Assembly (NCBI GenBank): GCA_030374805.1
Contig: JARGSG010000247.1
Coordinates: 186,001-250,000, forward strand
Source: Gracilaria gracilis
Taxonomy: Eukaryota; Rhodophyta; Florideophyceae; Gracilariales; Gracilariaceae
Length of the DNA stretch: 64,000 nucleotides
Direction: 5' to 3'
The position numbers and the translations under genes were made by a program. Positions 1 to 10,670 of the stretch are shown one piece after another; the first letter of the stretch is position 1; every line of letters starts with the position of its first letter. A model generated the notes under the pieces. That model ran no database searches and was not told where the DNA came from. It worked only from the letters and a program-made list of their open reading frames with translations.

Positions 1-15
1 CGACCTTTTCAGGAC

Positions 16-3000
16 ATGTGGGACGGCCACTTGGGCAAAATCTCGGCCGCCAAGCATCGTATACATCTGGAACCAGGGACGAAACCCACATTCCAAATGC
101 CATACAGAGCAGGACCCGCACGGAGAGAGTTAGTACGCACGGAAGTGACGAAGCAACTGGCGGCGGGAGTGATCGAGCCTTCGGCAGCAGAGTGGGCCAG
201 TCCGGTCGTATTCGCTCAGAAGAAGGACGGAAGCCTCCGCTTCTGTGTCGACTACCGACGCCTGAACGCTGTGACCGCACGGGTTACCTATCCGCTGCCA
301 CGCATGGACGAGTGCATTGACTCACTCGGAGACGCACGGATATTCTCCACACTGGACGCCAACAGTGGGTATTGGCAAACTGAAGTAGACGAGTCCGACC
401 GGGATAAGACTACATTCACGTCCCACATGGGCCTTTACCGATACGTACGAATGCCATTCGGACTCAAGAACGCACCGGCTACGTTCCAACGCGCTCTTGA
501 TATCATTCTATCAAGAGTCAAATGGCAGTACGCTCTGGTATGATGTGATTATCTATTCCCGAACGGTCGAGGAACACTACGAGCACGTACGGACTATACT
601 ACAAATGCTCCGGACGGCTGGTATTACTCTACGACTGGACAAATGCCACTTCTTCTGCGGCACCGTAGACTACCTGGGACATGTTATCCGTCCGGGAAAG
701 CTGCAGGTATCTACCAAGACTCAGGACGCTATCAAGCAGGCCAAGCCCCCAGGGAACCAGACGGAGCTCCGATCGTTCTTGGGACTTTGCAACGTCTTTC
801 GACGGTTCGTTCCTAATTTCGCACGAATAGCGGCACCGCTGAACGCCAAGCTGGAAAAAGGACAACCCACGAGCTTCGAAACGCTGTCCGATACGGAATA
901 TGAGGCATTTGACGAACTCCGACAGCGTCTCATCCGTCCCCCAATACTGGCCATCCCGAAACAAGGATGTCCGTACGTACTGGATACTGACGCGTGTGAT
1001 AGTCAGGTAGGGTGTGCGCTGCTTCAGAGGCAGCCAGACGGTGAGCTCTTTCCAATCGGATACTGGAGTCGCTCCTTAACCAAGGCGGAGCGAAGCTACT
1101 CTACGACCGAGCGGGAATGCTTGGCCGTCGTATGGGCCATCCTACACCTCCGACCGTACCTAGAGGGTCAGAGATTTACAGTCCGAACGGATCACCACTC
1201 TCTGAGGTGGTTGCTCAACCTAGCGGACGCCTCTGGACGATTGGCACGCTGGCGACTTCGCCTAATGGAGTACGACTTCGACGTCATTCACCGCCCGGGA
1301 ATAAAACACCAGGCCGCGGACGCCCTTTCCCGAATACGTACGGACGGCGAAGACAATACTCCGCTGGACGACGAGGTTCCCTGCTTGTTCGTTGAGGACC
1401 ATACGGAAAATGGCTATTTAGTGGCCAACATCTCCGTTGACGGAACAGAGTACACTTAGGTGTGCGTCGACTGGCCTAGATCCGAACGGTCAGCCCCGGG
1501 ACTTCCCGAAGTCCTCACAGTCCCGGCAGAGGACACCAATGCCATACCACTCACCATCGAGGAACTGGTCCGCGAACAAGCAACGGACGCTTTCTGTGAG
1601 TCCGTACGGAAGGACATCGGTAACGGTGTCACCCTCTTCGACGTCGACCGACACGGGCTCATTGTACGTAAGGCTCCATTAGACGGTGCCGTCCAGAAAG
1701 TCGTACCTGCGTCGCTGCAGCCACGCGTCCTCTATTTGGCACATTACCCCCGCACGGTCGGACACCCAGGCGCTACCCGAATGTACGAGAGCCTTCGTCG
1801 GGATTTCTATTGGCCCAACATGGCCAACGACGTATTCCAGACCGTACGGGATTGCCGCACGTGCCCGGCTACGCGAGGAACCCGCTTCCGCTCGCAGAAG
1901 CTGCTGAAGCTGTTCCCTGCCGCCGGTCCCCTGGAATTCATCGCCATGGACATTGTAGGCCCATTTACGAAGTCCCTAAACGGATACCAGTACAAACTGG
2001 TAATGACCGATCGGTTCAGCAAGCTGGCTCGTGCAATACCAATGCGGTCTACCACAGCACCAGCTGTATCCAAAGCGTTCCTCGAACACTGGGTTTATCC
2101 GTACGGAATACCGAACTACATGTTGACCGATAACGGACCGCAGTTTGTGTCAAAGTTCTTCGAGACAGTGTGTTCCGCTTTGGGTACCAAACACGTACTC
2201 ACCACTGCGTATCACCCGCAAACAAACGGGCAGGCCGAACGGTTCAATAAGACACTCGTGGAGCGCCTACGCCATTACGTTGCGGACCACCAGAGGACGT
2301 GGCACGCGTACGTACAACCTTTAACGTACGGCTACAACCTGTAGGTGCACCGGTCGTTAGGAACTTCTCCGTTCCGAGTCGTTCTCACGCGTACACCTCC
2401 GAGCGTACTTTTGGATGAACCCAGTACGGCATTGGATCCGGCGACTCCGACGCAGCCTACAGCAGCTCAGCTTAAGCGCTATACGCTAAAACTGCTGCAG
2501 GCTACGTTACAGACCGCACGGACGAAGCTCACACGCGCGCAACAGCGCTATAAACAGGACTTCGATAGAACCGTACGGTACACACCCAGCTTTGCTGCTG
2601 GCGACGAAGTTTTCGTCGACCGACCGGACTATAAGAGCACGGACGAAGACCTCACGGACCAAGAACGTACGTATCGGAAGCTCTTGCCGAAGACGACTGG
2701 CCCATTCACGGTTATCTCCGCATCGGACACAACCGTCACTATCGACCAGGACGGCATCCATAACACGATCAGTATCGACCGTGTTACGAGGGCTCCGTCC
2801 GTACGGCAGAGTACCGCACCGGTTACATCCGAACGTACGCGTGGCCCGGTTGTTGCCGATCCGCACGGACCCACTGCGGACGACATAGTGAGCGACGCAG
2901 CGCCCACAGCGCCGTCCGGAACGGTTCCGAGCGTAGTAGAGCGCGTTGTCGCACATCGCGACACTCCGAACGGAAGAGAATACCGTGTACGTTGGCACGG

Positions 3001-3124
3001 TTACACTGCCGCCGAGGATACGTACGAACCCCCGGAACACCTCCCCCAACACTTCATTGCCCGATATTGGCGCCGCAGAAACCGCTCGGGTTCTGCGACA
3101 CTTCAGGGAGGGGGAGGAGAGTAG
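16..3124 (+). pseudogene. Element 1 pol region (RT, RNase H, integrase, chromodomain), fossil
   Basis: Readable parts are a Ty3/Gypsy reverse transcriptase (about 16-700, with FCVDYRRLNAVT), RNase H (about 960-1350, with the TDACDSQVGCALL and TDHHSLRWLL motifs), an integrase HHCC region (about 1730-1870), an integrase core (about 1930-2300, with DNGPQF and HPQTNGQAERFN), and a C-terminal chromodomain (about 2930-3090, with YRVRWHGY). The order RT-RH-IN-chromodomain is that of chromoviruses. It would copy and integrate the element and direct it to marked chromatin. It is interrupted in roughly three places; no intact polyprotein is present. Confidence 0.85.
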
Positions 3125-3826
3125 GCTTGATCCACCGCACGGAACAACCGCACGCGCGCTACGAGAAACCAGTGCGCGGCATCGCGAGACGGCGCCGCAC
3201 ACGCGCCGTTACACACGCGCGGCACGGTCTGGACAATACCGAACGGACTTGCATGGCCTCCTGGAACGCATCACCACGGCGCCGCCGCGGTTACTTGCAA
3301 GGCGAATCAAAAAAATCGCCACGGAAATTGCCTGTCCGTACGGTATCAAAAACGCTGATTCAGTGTTTGGCCGATAACTCCGAAACGGTGGCGTTTCAGG
3401 CGCTCGCAATGGCCGATTTGGACTGCGCGCAAGACCAAAATACTTAACGGTTTTTTGGCTTGCACGCACGGCCTTTACGTGCATTACTGGATACCGAATC
3501 GGATACCGACAACCGCATGGCGCGCGTACGCTCCGGGCAGTAATAATTGCCAATTTTTCGGGAGCGCCTACCGCGCAGCGCTCACTGCGCGAGCTCCCAT
3601 GACGTACACGGAACCGCCACGGCGCCAGTCCCATTCCGCCGCCCTCGCCGTACGTTTGTGGAAGTTCGACCACACTTTTCGACATCGAATAACGTCGTCT
3701 TTTCGAGAACGACCAAGGCAACTAGGATTGCCTCCTATCTACTTGTACGCAAAAGGAACCTGAAGTACAATCACGAAAGGATCAGGGCTGTTTATTGAGA
3801 ACGTTCTGGGTACTACCCGCTCGGTC

Positions 3827-5218
3827 CTAACCGCGCCTAACTACGCGCCTCGTGGCCGGTACGGTATTCGTCGCTCCTCGACCACGACCACGACCACGGC
3901 CACGCCCGCGGGGCGTGGGAAAGCCCGAACGGAACCCACGACCGGACACAGAAGCGCCACGCGTTACGTTCTTGGTAATACCGGCCGGCTTCGACGGCTG
4001 GAACGGAGCCGAGGTACCTGGCCAGGGCGTGTTGGGAACTACAGTCCTTCGTCCACTCGGTTCGCCAGTCGATGACGGCGCAGGACCAGGGCGGATTTCA
4101 TCCTCGTCGGTAGCCACCGCCCCGGAAGCTACAGCAGCGTCTGCAGGACCGCCCGGAGATGTCATCGCGACATCCGCAGCCTCTGTCGGCTCAGCGGCAT
4201 CAGTTGTCCCCGCCGCACCGCTAGCAGCGGGAACAGCCGCTGCATCGACGGCTTCAACAAGCACCACTTCTCCCGCCACGTCGTCCGCTACGGCTGCTTC
4301 CGCAAGTTCCGGAACGGGCTCTGGCGTTCCTGGTGGGGTGGGCGCACGCAACGCGGTGCCGCGAAACATGGAACGGTTCACCTTCCTAATGTTCGCTACG
4401 ATCTGATGAACCTGGCGTTCCGCGTCCACCTGCTCCTGAATCCCTTCGTACGTACGGTCCAGCAGCTCCTCTACCTCAGGAGCCTCAGTTGTTCGTAACC
4501 CACCGCCCGGATGTGAAGAGGGACCAATCCCTGCGACCGTCGCCGCCTCGTACTTCTGGAGCACAGCCAAGCAGTGGTCGCGGAGGTAACGCAAAAGGTC
4601 AATCTGGGCCTGCGCCTGCTCGCGCAGCGCAGCCTCAGCATTGACCGCACGGCGTAACCATCCACGAGCGGCCAACAGAGCTGACCTTATGTGTGGCGGC
4701 TCCTCTTCCCCGGCTGGAACACAGACCGCACGCACGGCTGCGAAAGCCGTCGCCGTGTCGGGCACGGACAGGTCGAAGCCCATCTCGTCCAAACGTTTAC
4801 CGGCAATGCAGACCTGCTCGCCAGCTTCCATCCGTACCGGTACTTCGACAACCTCCGGTTCTGCAGGCGGAGTCGGTTCGACGGCGTCCGTCTGCACTCC
4901 CATTTCGTGCTTCGGCGCTGGCGGAGCCGCCGGCACCGCTGGAACGGCCTCGAACTCTGCCTCCATGTATCCGTGCGGGAAGTAGTTGGCCTTTTGCGAG
5001 AACGGCCACGGCGGCAAACGACCGGACGGTAGGACGGCGCGAACGATTAGCGCTGCCCCAGTACCTGAGGGGGGCATCTCCGGAAACGTATCGGCACGGT
5101 AGTCATACCACAAGAAGCCCGGAGTCTGATCCCAGTCGGTCTCCAACGCGTACTGAAGGAGCTTCTCCCCCACGTCGGCCGGGTATATCGTACCGCGGAG
5201 AATGTTCTGCAAACCCAT
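3827..5218 (-). CDS. Element 1 antisense ORF, Ala/Pro/Val-rich protein of unknown function
   Basis: Long open frame on the strand opposite to pol, inside the 3' region of element 1. It begins at the first ATG of the frame (MGLQNILRG). The first ~100 residues look globular; the centre is rich in Ala, Val, Pro and Glu. The C-terminal tail is basic and repetitive with GRGRGRGRG, an RGG-like sequence typical of nucleic-acid-binding tails. It lies immediately downstream of the other antisense ORF (5276-6214) in the same orientation. No family recognised. The position matches the antisense ORF of element 2. It could be a captured gene, an accessory element protein or a regulator; the RGG-like tail is the only functional hint. 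Confidence 0.55.
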   Translation of the reverse strand: MGLQNILRGTIYPADVGEKLLQYALETDWDQTPGFLWYDYRADTFPEMPPSGTGAALIVRAVLPSGRLPPWPFSQKANYFPHGYMEAEFEAVPAVPAAPPAPKHEMGVQTDAVEPTPPAEPEVVEVPVRMEAGEQVCIAGKRLDEMGFDLSVPDTATAFAAVRAVCVPAGEEEPPHIRSALLAARGWLRRAVNAEAALREQAQAQIDLLRYLRDHCLAVLQKYEAATVAGIGPSSHPGGGLRTTEAPEVEELLDRTYEGIQEQVDAERQVHQIVANIRKVNRSMFRGTALRAPTPPGTPEPVPELAEAAVADDVAGEVVLVEAVDAAAVPAASGAAGTTDAAEPTEAADVAMTSPGGPADAAVASGAVATDEDEIRPGPAPSSTGEPSGRRTVVPNTPWPGTSAPFQPSKPAGITKNVTRGASVSGRGFRSGFPTPRGRGRGRGRGRGATNTVPATRRVVRRG

Positions 5219-5275
5219 CTCGGCCAGAATGCAGACCAACTTGTACGGTAACGGAAACAACCTTCCCTACTGGGG

Positions 5276-6214
5276 CTACCCATCCTTGTGGTACAGTCTA
5301 TCATCTGCCGCACGGGTGAACACCTCAATGCCGTCCGAAGCGGCCTGCAAGAAAGCCATGAAGGCGAACACCGCCCATTCGGCGTACAGCACCTGCAGTA
5401 CGACACGGCTCATCTCCCCGGGAACCATCAACTCCCCGGAGTGGTACGCCACCACCGGCGGCGTCGGAACGGAAAGGTTGCGCGCGACGTCGACGGAGGA
5501 CCACGACTCGGTCATCCTATAGTACACGGACGGACGTCGATTCGCCGGCACATCGAAGAACTCAACGTTGTGCCAAGCGTAGAAGTACTTCTGGGACGCA
5601 CGGATGCGCGCTTCTGTTGCAGCGTTGCTGCCCCAGCGCGGACGATTCAGCCAGTACAACTCGTCGTACGGAGGTTCGAACATCACCAACGCGAGTGGAT
5701 TACCGTCCGCAGGTGGAAAGCTCCGGTCGGAATCGAAACGATGCATAAGGCGTTGAAGCCTGGTCTGGTACTCCTTCTCCTCCGGACATCGGAGGAAAGG
5801 CATGTCTGCTCGGCCGAACGTACGCTCGTCAGAACGACCGGTAATACCAGGCAGATGATTCCAGCGTGCCTGCCACGCCTCCATGTTCGTACGTTTCGGG
5901 TTACGACTTGCGACATCCCGTAGTGGCAAGGACGTCGGGATCTCAGTGAACCTGAGAGCGTCAAAGTACTCCGCACTGGTTCGGGTGTATTCCGTCACGG
6001 ACATCGGAACCTGTTTCGTACGACGCGGAGCCTGGAACCCACGACGGTGGCGGTGATCATACTGCTGACCCGGTAACGGTACCGAACGAAACGGCATCGG
6101 CATTTGCGACCCCGCGGCTTCTCCGCTCGGCTGATTCGGGTTATTCGACCCGCCCGGATTGCTCGCCATACTGCTCGAGCCTCTGGCGGAATGACCTGGT
6201 GATGGCTCCGACAT
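5276..6214 (-). CDS. Element 1 antisense ORF, unknown globular protein with FRSVPLP motif
   Basis: Open frame opposite to pol, about 312 residues from the ATG at 6214 (MSEPSPGHSARG). The first ~70 residues are Ser/Pro/Asn/Gln-rich and contain the string PFRSVPLPGQQ. The remainder is globular and aromatic-rich (for example EPPYDELYWLNRPRW and SQKYFYAWHNVEFFDVP). No capsid, zinc-knuckle, protease or polymerase motif is visible. The antisense ORF of element 2 carries GFRSAPLPQG in a similarly low-complexity N-terminal region, so the two may be related. Function unknown. Antisense accessory ORFs exist in some plant Gypsy lineages; any relation to those is untested. Confidence 0.6.
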   Translation of the reverse strand: MSEPSPGHSARGSSSMASNPGGSNNPNQPSGEAAGSQMPMPFRSVPLPGQQYDHRHRRGFQAPRRTKQVPMSVTEYTRTSAEYFDALRFTEIPTSLPLRDVASRNPKRTNMEAWQARWNHLPGITGRSDERTFGRADMPFLRCPEEKEYQTRLQRLMHRFDSDRSFPPADGNPLALVMFEPPYDELYWLNRPRWGSNAATEARIRASQKYFYAWHNVEFFDVPANRRPSVYYRMTESWSSVDVARNLSVPTPPVVAYHSGELMVPGEMSRVVLQVLYAEWAVFAFMAFLQAASDGIEVFTRAADDRLYHKDG

Positions 6215-7187
6215 GGTGAACGGAGAGGGAGCGCGCGCTCTTATACGGGCTTGACCCACGACGATGCACCTCCCGCGGGGGAATGGCGACTCTTTCGGAC
6301 TTATACGTAATGCGCGCCCGCGTCGCAGTGCCACGTGCACTTATCGAAGCCACGGCCGCATTAATTTATTCCGAACGGGCGCTGACAACGCGGAACTGTC
6401 ACCCTCTCCCTTTGAATGAGTCTAGCACCGCTCGTATGACGCGCGGTGTTCGCACTTTGCCCGACGCGAACCACCCCCCACCAGCACCCTGTCCTCTCTT
6501 CTGTCGTTGTCTGCCTCGCTCGTCCGCCACGGTGACCCGTCGACCCACTTCGGTCGGTTCACTACACGTCCCCACCGCTTCGTGCTGAGTCGACAGTACT
6601 CCGTGTCCGTTCTGGCTCCGAGCTCAGTCCCCAATCCCGACTCCTACGTTCGGTTGCCCAGCGGATGCCACCGCTCTCGTCAACGCGTCAACAATTGGCT
6701 CGCTTCGTACGCTCTGGCGACCCTTCCGAGTGTTCGAACGCTCCCTTACGTACGGAAACCGCAGCCCCTGGCTCCGTGCGGAACTTACACGCACCGGAAT
6801 CATCCAGACACCCCGGCACGACTGAACGTTTTGGCGCCAATATTGCCGCCACCCTTTCCAACCACTCGTTCACTAGAGCCATGCGCGTGTCCGCCCGTCC
6901 TTTCGCACACGCCATCACGGCCCTAGCCACTCGCCCGTACGGCTGTGTTGGTCGTACCGTTCCCTACACGGACCACTGGACCGCACCGCCCCTTCCCGTG
7001 GTTGATTTGTGCTCCGTTTCGCACGTACGTTCCTAGGATTTTGGCATGGCTTCGCCCCGGCCCTGGCGGGCCATTTTCAAGAAAGAAGGCGAACGGTGGC
7101 CTTGTTTGACCGTGAGGACGATAGAGTGCGATGCTCACACCCATTCGGACACTTCGAGGACGAAGTGTACTTTAAGAAGGGGGGTCT
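6215..7187. other. Element 1 3' untranslated region, C-rich, no convincing gene
   Basis: About 970 bp between the start of the antisense ORFs and the putative 3' LTR. Pyrimidine-rich on the + strand. Short open frames occur in several frames, but none looks like a protein. CGTACG remains frequent (for example near 6705, 6747, 6932 and 7024). It probably holds the promoter or leader of the antisense ORFs and ends in a purine tract at about 7172-7187. Confidence 0.4.
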
Positions 7188-7595
7188 GTGGTATAGTACG
7201 TTGTGACGGCGCGAGCAGCGCTGTACGATGTATCCGATCGGTAGTTCACGTACGAAGGGGGTGTGCACGGCATGGTGGCTTAGCCACGTGTACGGATAGC
7301 GAGCGAGTGCCGCACGGACGGACGGAAGGTACAAGTGGGACACGTGGGCGATTAGGCTCGTGCCAGGCTGTGGCACTGTAAGGGAACCAGTCGTACAGTA
7401 GATAGTTAGGGGCCCAGACCCGATATTTAGTTGTAGCTCGGATCTCGCCGGCCCCCTGCAGTAAACCTCAAGCATCCTTTGCCGAACGTCTTCTTCGCCA
7501 AGTAGCGCGACCGACCGACCGACCGGCACTGAACGTACAGGTTTATTAGACCGTCCGTACCCTTACTACGTGTACCTGAGCACGTTTGGTGATAC
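7188..7595 (+). repeat. Putative 3' LTR of element 1
   Basis: Starts with TGTGGTATAG directly after the purine tract AAGAAGGGGGG, as an LTR should. It contains CGTACG and related CGNACGG words like the rest of element 1. The right end is not certain because no matching copy lies in the window. The sequence up to 7659 is pyrimidine-rich and may still belong to it or to a flank. Confidence 0.4.
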
Positions 7596-7659
7596 CGACC
7601 GTCCACTCTCCCTCCGACCGCCCGGTGCTTCCTCCCTTACTCCTCCGTTCGAACACATC

Positions 7660-8445
7660 TGTAGTGCAATGCCCCAAAGGGGAAAGAACCACGAAGACGT
7701 TCGGGATCTTCCTCTCACGAGGTAGCACAGCAAGCAGAACCCTTCCAGGGGATGACACGACTGAGTCGGTTTGTAAGGCCGAGGCCACCCTTCACGCCAG
7801 GCGTAGGAAGGTAAACCTGAAGGTTGGTTCCGTGTAAACGGTGTGTGTATCCTCAGATGAGGCGGTGTTTCCACAGGAGTGGCAAGCGTGGCCGAGTGCC
7901 AGCGCAAGCCGCGGGTCGCGGAGAACAACCCGAAAAGAAAGGGGAAAAGACGGAGAAGTCACGAGGGTGACTAAGGAAAACGGCAAAGCCGGGAAATACC
8001 TTATACAAGGGCGAAACGCGACAGCGGTTGGTAGAATACTCCCAAACTGGGTTCCTTTAGTGGACGCAGGGTGGTTAGACTACCGTATGCTACGGAACCT
8101 TCCTCCTGATGGAGATAGAGGCGCTCGTAGGCGTGAAGTCTAGAGCCGAAACCCTGGTTGGGGGAGGTTTACTGGGTGCGGCGGCAGGGTCGCCGGCGCA
8201 CTAAGTAGTGGCGCTCTCCCCAAAGGGAATTAAATAAACTAACTAAATTGACCCACATGCAGTGGTAATTATCCACCCTGTGTGGCACAACCTCCACGTG
8301 TATGTGGCCAACCTCCTGCACTCCACGTGTCACACGGACTTACCCACTCTAGTGGTCGCCACCCTATTCATATAGGTAGCTACCCGGTTCACCGGAATTA
8401 TGAACAAGTCCCCACAGAATCCCCTCACGAGGGCGTTGCACTACA
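7660..8445 (-). repeat. Element 2 3' LTR
   Basis: 786 bp, begins TGTAGTGCAA and ends TTGCACTACA on the + strand. Matches 18395-19180 essentially base for base. Many short perfect hairpins are visible (for example 7957-7972 with a 6-bp stem and 8083-8095 with a 5-bp stem). An ATG at 8400 inside it opens the antisense ORF. Confidence 0.95.
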
Positions 8446-9095
8446 CGTCCCCCTCCTTAGGCGAGTGCACGAACCCAACAATGGGAGAGAAGGCGCGGGA
8501 AGATGTGCGTAAAAGCCCGCCCGAGTCCGGATCGCCGGGAAATCACTCTGCTTCAGAGAACCGCAATCCCACACCAGTGGCAACACCCCGAGAACTCGAG
8601 ACCAACCGCTCTTCTCCAACTCTTTCTTCTCCTCCGGCAACGCCGGTCATCGACCTCACCGAACGCCCAATGTCTAGCCAACCGCCGAACCTCCCTCCGT
8701 CAGGGTACTTCACCGGTTTCCGGTCAGCGCCCCTGCCTCAGGGAAACGCGAACAACCAACCACCGCAGAGCGGGACTCAGCAACCAACGCAGTCGGCTGC
8801 GGTTCAACCAGCTCAACCCGTTTCGGGGAACGCCTCTAATGCGGCTCACCCTATACAGGGGCTGGCTCCTGCTTCTGGGTTCCTCCCGTCTACGGGTTAC
8901 TTGACACCGAACGCCAGTGTGGCCTTCCCCAACGCGGGGGCGAGCAATGAGAGCGACATTACTGCCCGGTCTCTCCGGCGTGCCGGTCTCAGTGCTACCG
9001 AAGCTTCGGGCGATACGACCGCGATGGCGGATGCGCTAGCAAACCGCCTTGGCGGTGGCCCTCCGCTTAGCGGCGATAGTGGCACTGGCCAGTAG
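8400..9095 (+). CDS. Element 2 antisense ORF, Ser/Pro/Gln/Asn-rich protein
   Basis: 231 codons on the strand opposite to gag and pol. The ATG at 8400 lies 46 bp inside the 3' LTR, so an antisense promoter in the LTR could drive it. The protein is low-complexity (Ser, Pro, Asn, Gln, Ala) throughout and contains GFRSAPLPQG, close to PFRSVPLPGQ in the antisense ORF of element 1. No domain is recognised. The shared location and motif suggest a conserved accessory gene of these Gypsy families, with the element 2 form shorter. It could also be a chance frame in biased sequence; length and motif sharing argue against that. Confidence 0.5.
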   Translation: MNKSPQNPLTRALHYTSPSLGECTNPTMGEKAREDVRKSPPESGSPGNHSASENRNPTPVATPRELETNRSSPTLSSPPATPVIDLTERPMSSQPPNLPPSGYFTGFRSAPLPQGNANNQPPQSGTQQPTQSAAVQPAQPVSGNASNAAHPIQGLAPASGFLPSTGYLTPNASVAFPNAGASNESDITARSLRRAGLSATEASGDTTAMADALANRLGGGPPLSGDSGTGQ

Positions 9096-10670
9096 TTTCC
9101 GTAGCACGGTTGCCCTCCCAGCGAAGCCGGTGTCGATGGTAGCCCACACTGAATTCTTCCAGTAGAACCTCCCGTCTAGGACGGTTTCTTTTCTCCTTCC
9201 TCCTCCTTCTTCCTTCTTGCCAACTCTTTACCCCTTTCAGGGATGTTCCCTGCTGTGCAGGACGCGTACCACCAAGTGGGAGAGCCGGCTCCAGTTGGAG
9301 ATGTTCGACTGCAGTACCCTTCGGGTCTCCGCCAGCGTCCATCCTCCTTGAGGTATCACAACCCATATCTGGGGGATATACCGCGTACGCGTGGTTATGG
9401 CCCCGTTCTGTAGCCCTCCAAGGGTGTGTAGCTCGTTACGAGATCCAGGTCTTCCCGCTTGTAGCGGTTTCGTCCACCAGAAAACACCCAAATGGGGTCC
9501 TATACTGTACCAAATTTCGGAAGTCCTGTAACTTTTGAACCAGACCTTCTGGACACAATCCCGATACATCGGCTAACTTCTAGACTCCAGAGCTTTCGAT
9601 TGACGCCAAGAAACCTTGGGTTTAACGCCACAAAGGTGGAAAGCGCAACCCATTTCGGTTCGAGCTAAATCGAAACCGCCGAACTGAAACGATGCCATAA
9701 CTATGGATTCAACGGATATAATCGGAATATCTCTCCTTCGGAGTGTTTAGTACCGTCCCAAATAGCTGGGTGCCGAACCGTTTGCAAAACGGGAACGCAA
9801 TAACCGAGATACGGAATTTCCGCGGAGTTGTGTCCGGAAATACTGTAGAGGTGAGATACCCGGGCTCGGGAGGTGCGATAACTTCTGAACCAGCATAGCT
9901 GAGAACAAATCCGATGCATCGGCGAACTCCTGAAATTCAAGGCTTTCATTCAAGACCACGATCTTTGGTATCGAACACCACTAAGTGGGAAAACGCGACC
10001 CGTTTCAGTTCGGCGAAAAGCATTCCAAGATTGGAATGTCGAACTGAAACGAAGCCGTAACTTCGGAACTAACCGAGATACTCGGGATCTGTCTTCACCA
10101 TTGAGTTTAGACACCTCTCCAGAATAGCCTGGTACGCGACCGTTTCGAAAACGGAGAAGTATTTCCCAAGATAGGGGGTTTTAGCAAAAGTCAGCCTTAG
10201 TGTACTGTAGAGGCGACATACCCGGTATCAGGGAACTTCAACCGTAGCGAACGGAAAGAAACCGGCTTATTCCCGTGTTCCGCGGATGCAGCACGCGCAC
10301 TGCAGCGGTCGCAAAGCGTTGTGCACAACCCGATAGCGGGGAGAGGAAACCGGTTGATCCGAGTAGAATATCCATCCAAGATGGCGATGTGGCCGTGTAG
10401 GCACAGTAAAAACACAAGTATTGTGGTGTACCCGAAAAGTATACACCCTGATGATGGGGAAAAACCGTGAATGCGGATCCATAAGACCAGCAAGCTGGAT
10501 AAAAAACCCATCAGTACGAAAACTGAGTAAATGGGGCGATTAACCCGACAAAGTCGGACTCCAACTCAAAGAGTACGACTGCGTGACGCCATACCAAGCG
10601 AGCGTCACTTCCCGTATTAAACGGCATGATAATTCTTTTGAACTTCTTCTTCCCGCAATGGCGGTGTCCG
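9096..10670. repeat. Element 2 3' non-coding region with diverged ~350-bp tandem repeats
   Basis: No convincing gene. At least three diverged units begin near 9500, 9839 and 10202, each opening with a form of ACTGTA followed by a stretch like AACTTCTGAACCAG (first two) and related downstream segments. The period is about 340-360 bp. The units are rich in short inverted repeats, such as TTCCAAGATTGGAA near 10022. It may be a structural or regulatory part of the element, comparable in position to tandem repeats seen in the 3' regions of other large Gypsy elements. Confidence 0.55.

Larger units (their letters stand above)
1..7595 (+). mobile_element. Ty3/Gypsy chromodomain LTR retrotransposon, 3' part (element 1)
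   Basis: The window opens inside the pol gene of a Ty3/Gypsy element. In order on the + strand are reverse transcriptase, RNase H, the integrase zinc-binding and core regions, and a chromodomain near 2940-3090. A long 3' region (about 3.1-7.2 kb) follows, carrying two antisense ORFs. A purine tract just before about 7188 and a TG start there suggest the 3' LTR begins at that point; its end is unclear and lies before element 2 at 7660. The whole stretch is very rich in CGTACG. The 5' part is outside the window, so age from LTR divergence cannot be judged. The pol region is broken in about three places, so this copy looks dead but not ancient. Confidence 0.85.

Noticed and set aside
3852-4406. 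184-residue Ala/Ser/Thr-rich + strand frame
   Set aside because: Mirror of the Ala/Val-rich part and RGG-like tail of the - strand ORF.
4641-5319. Several + strand frames opposite the antisense ORFs of element 1
   Set aside because: They are low-complexity shadows of the longer - strand frames in GC-rich DNA.
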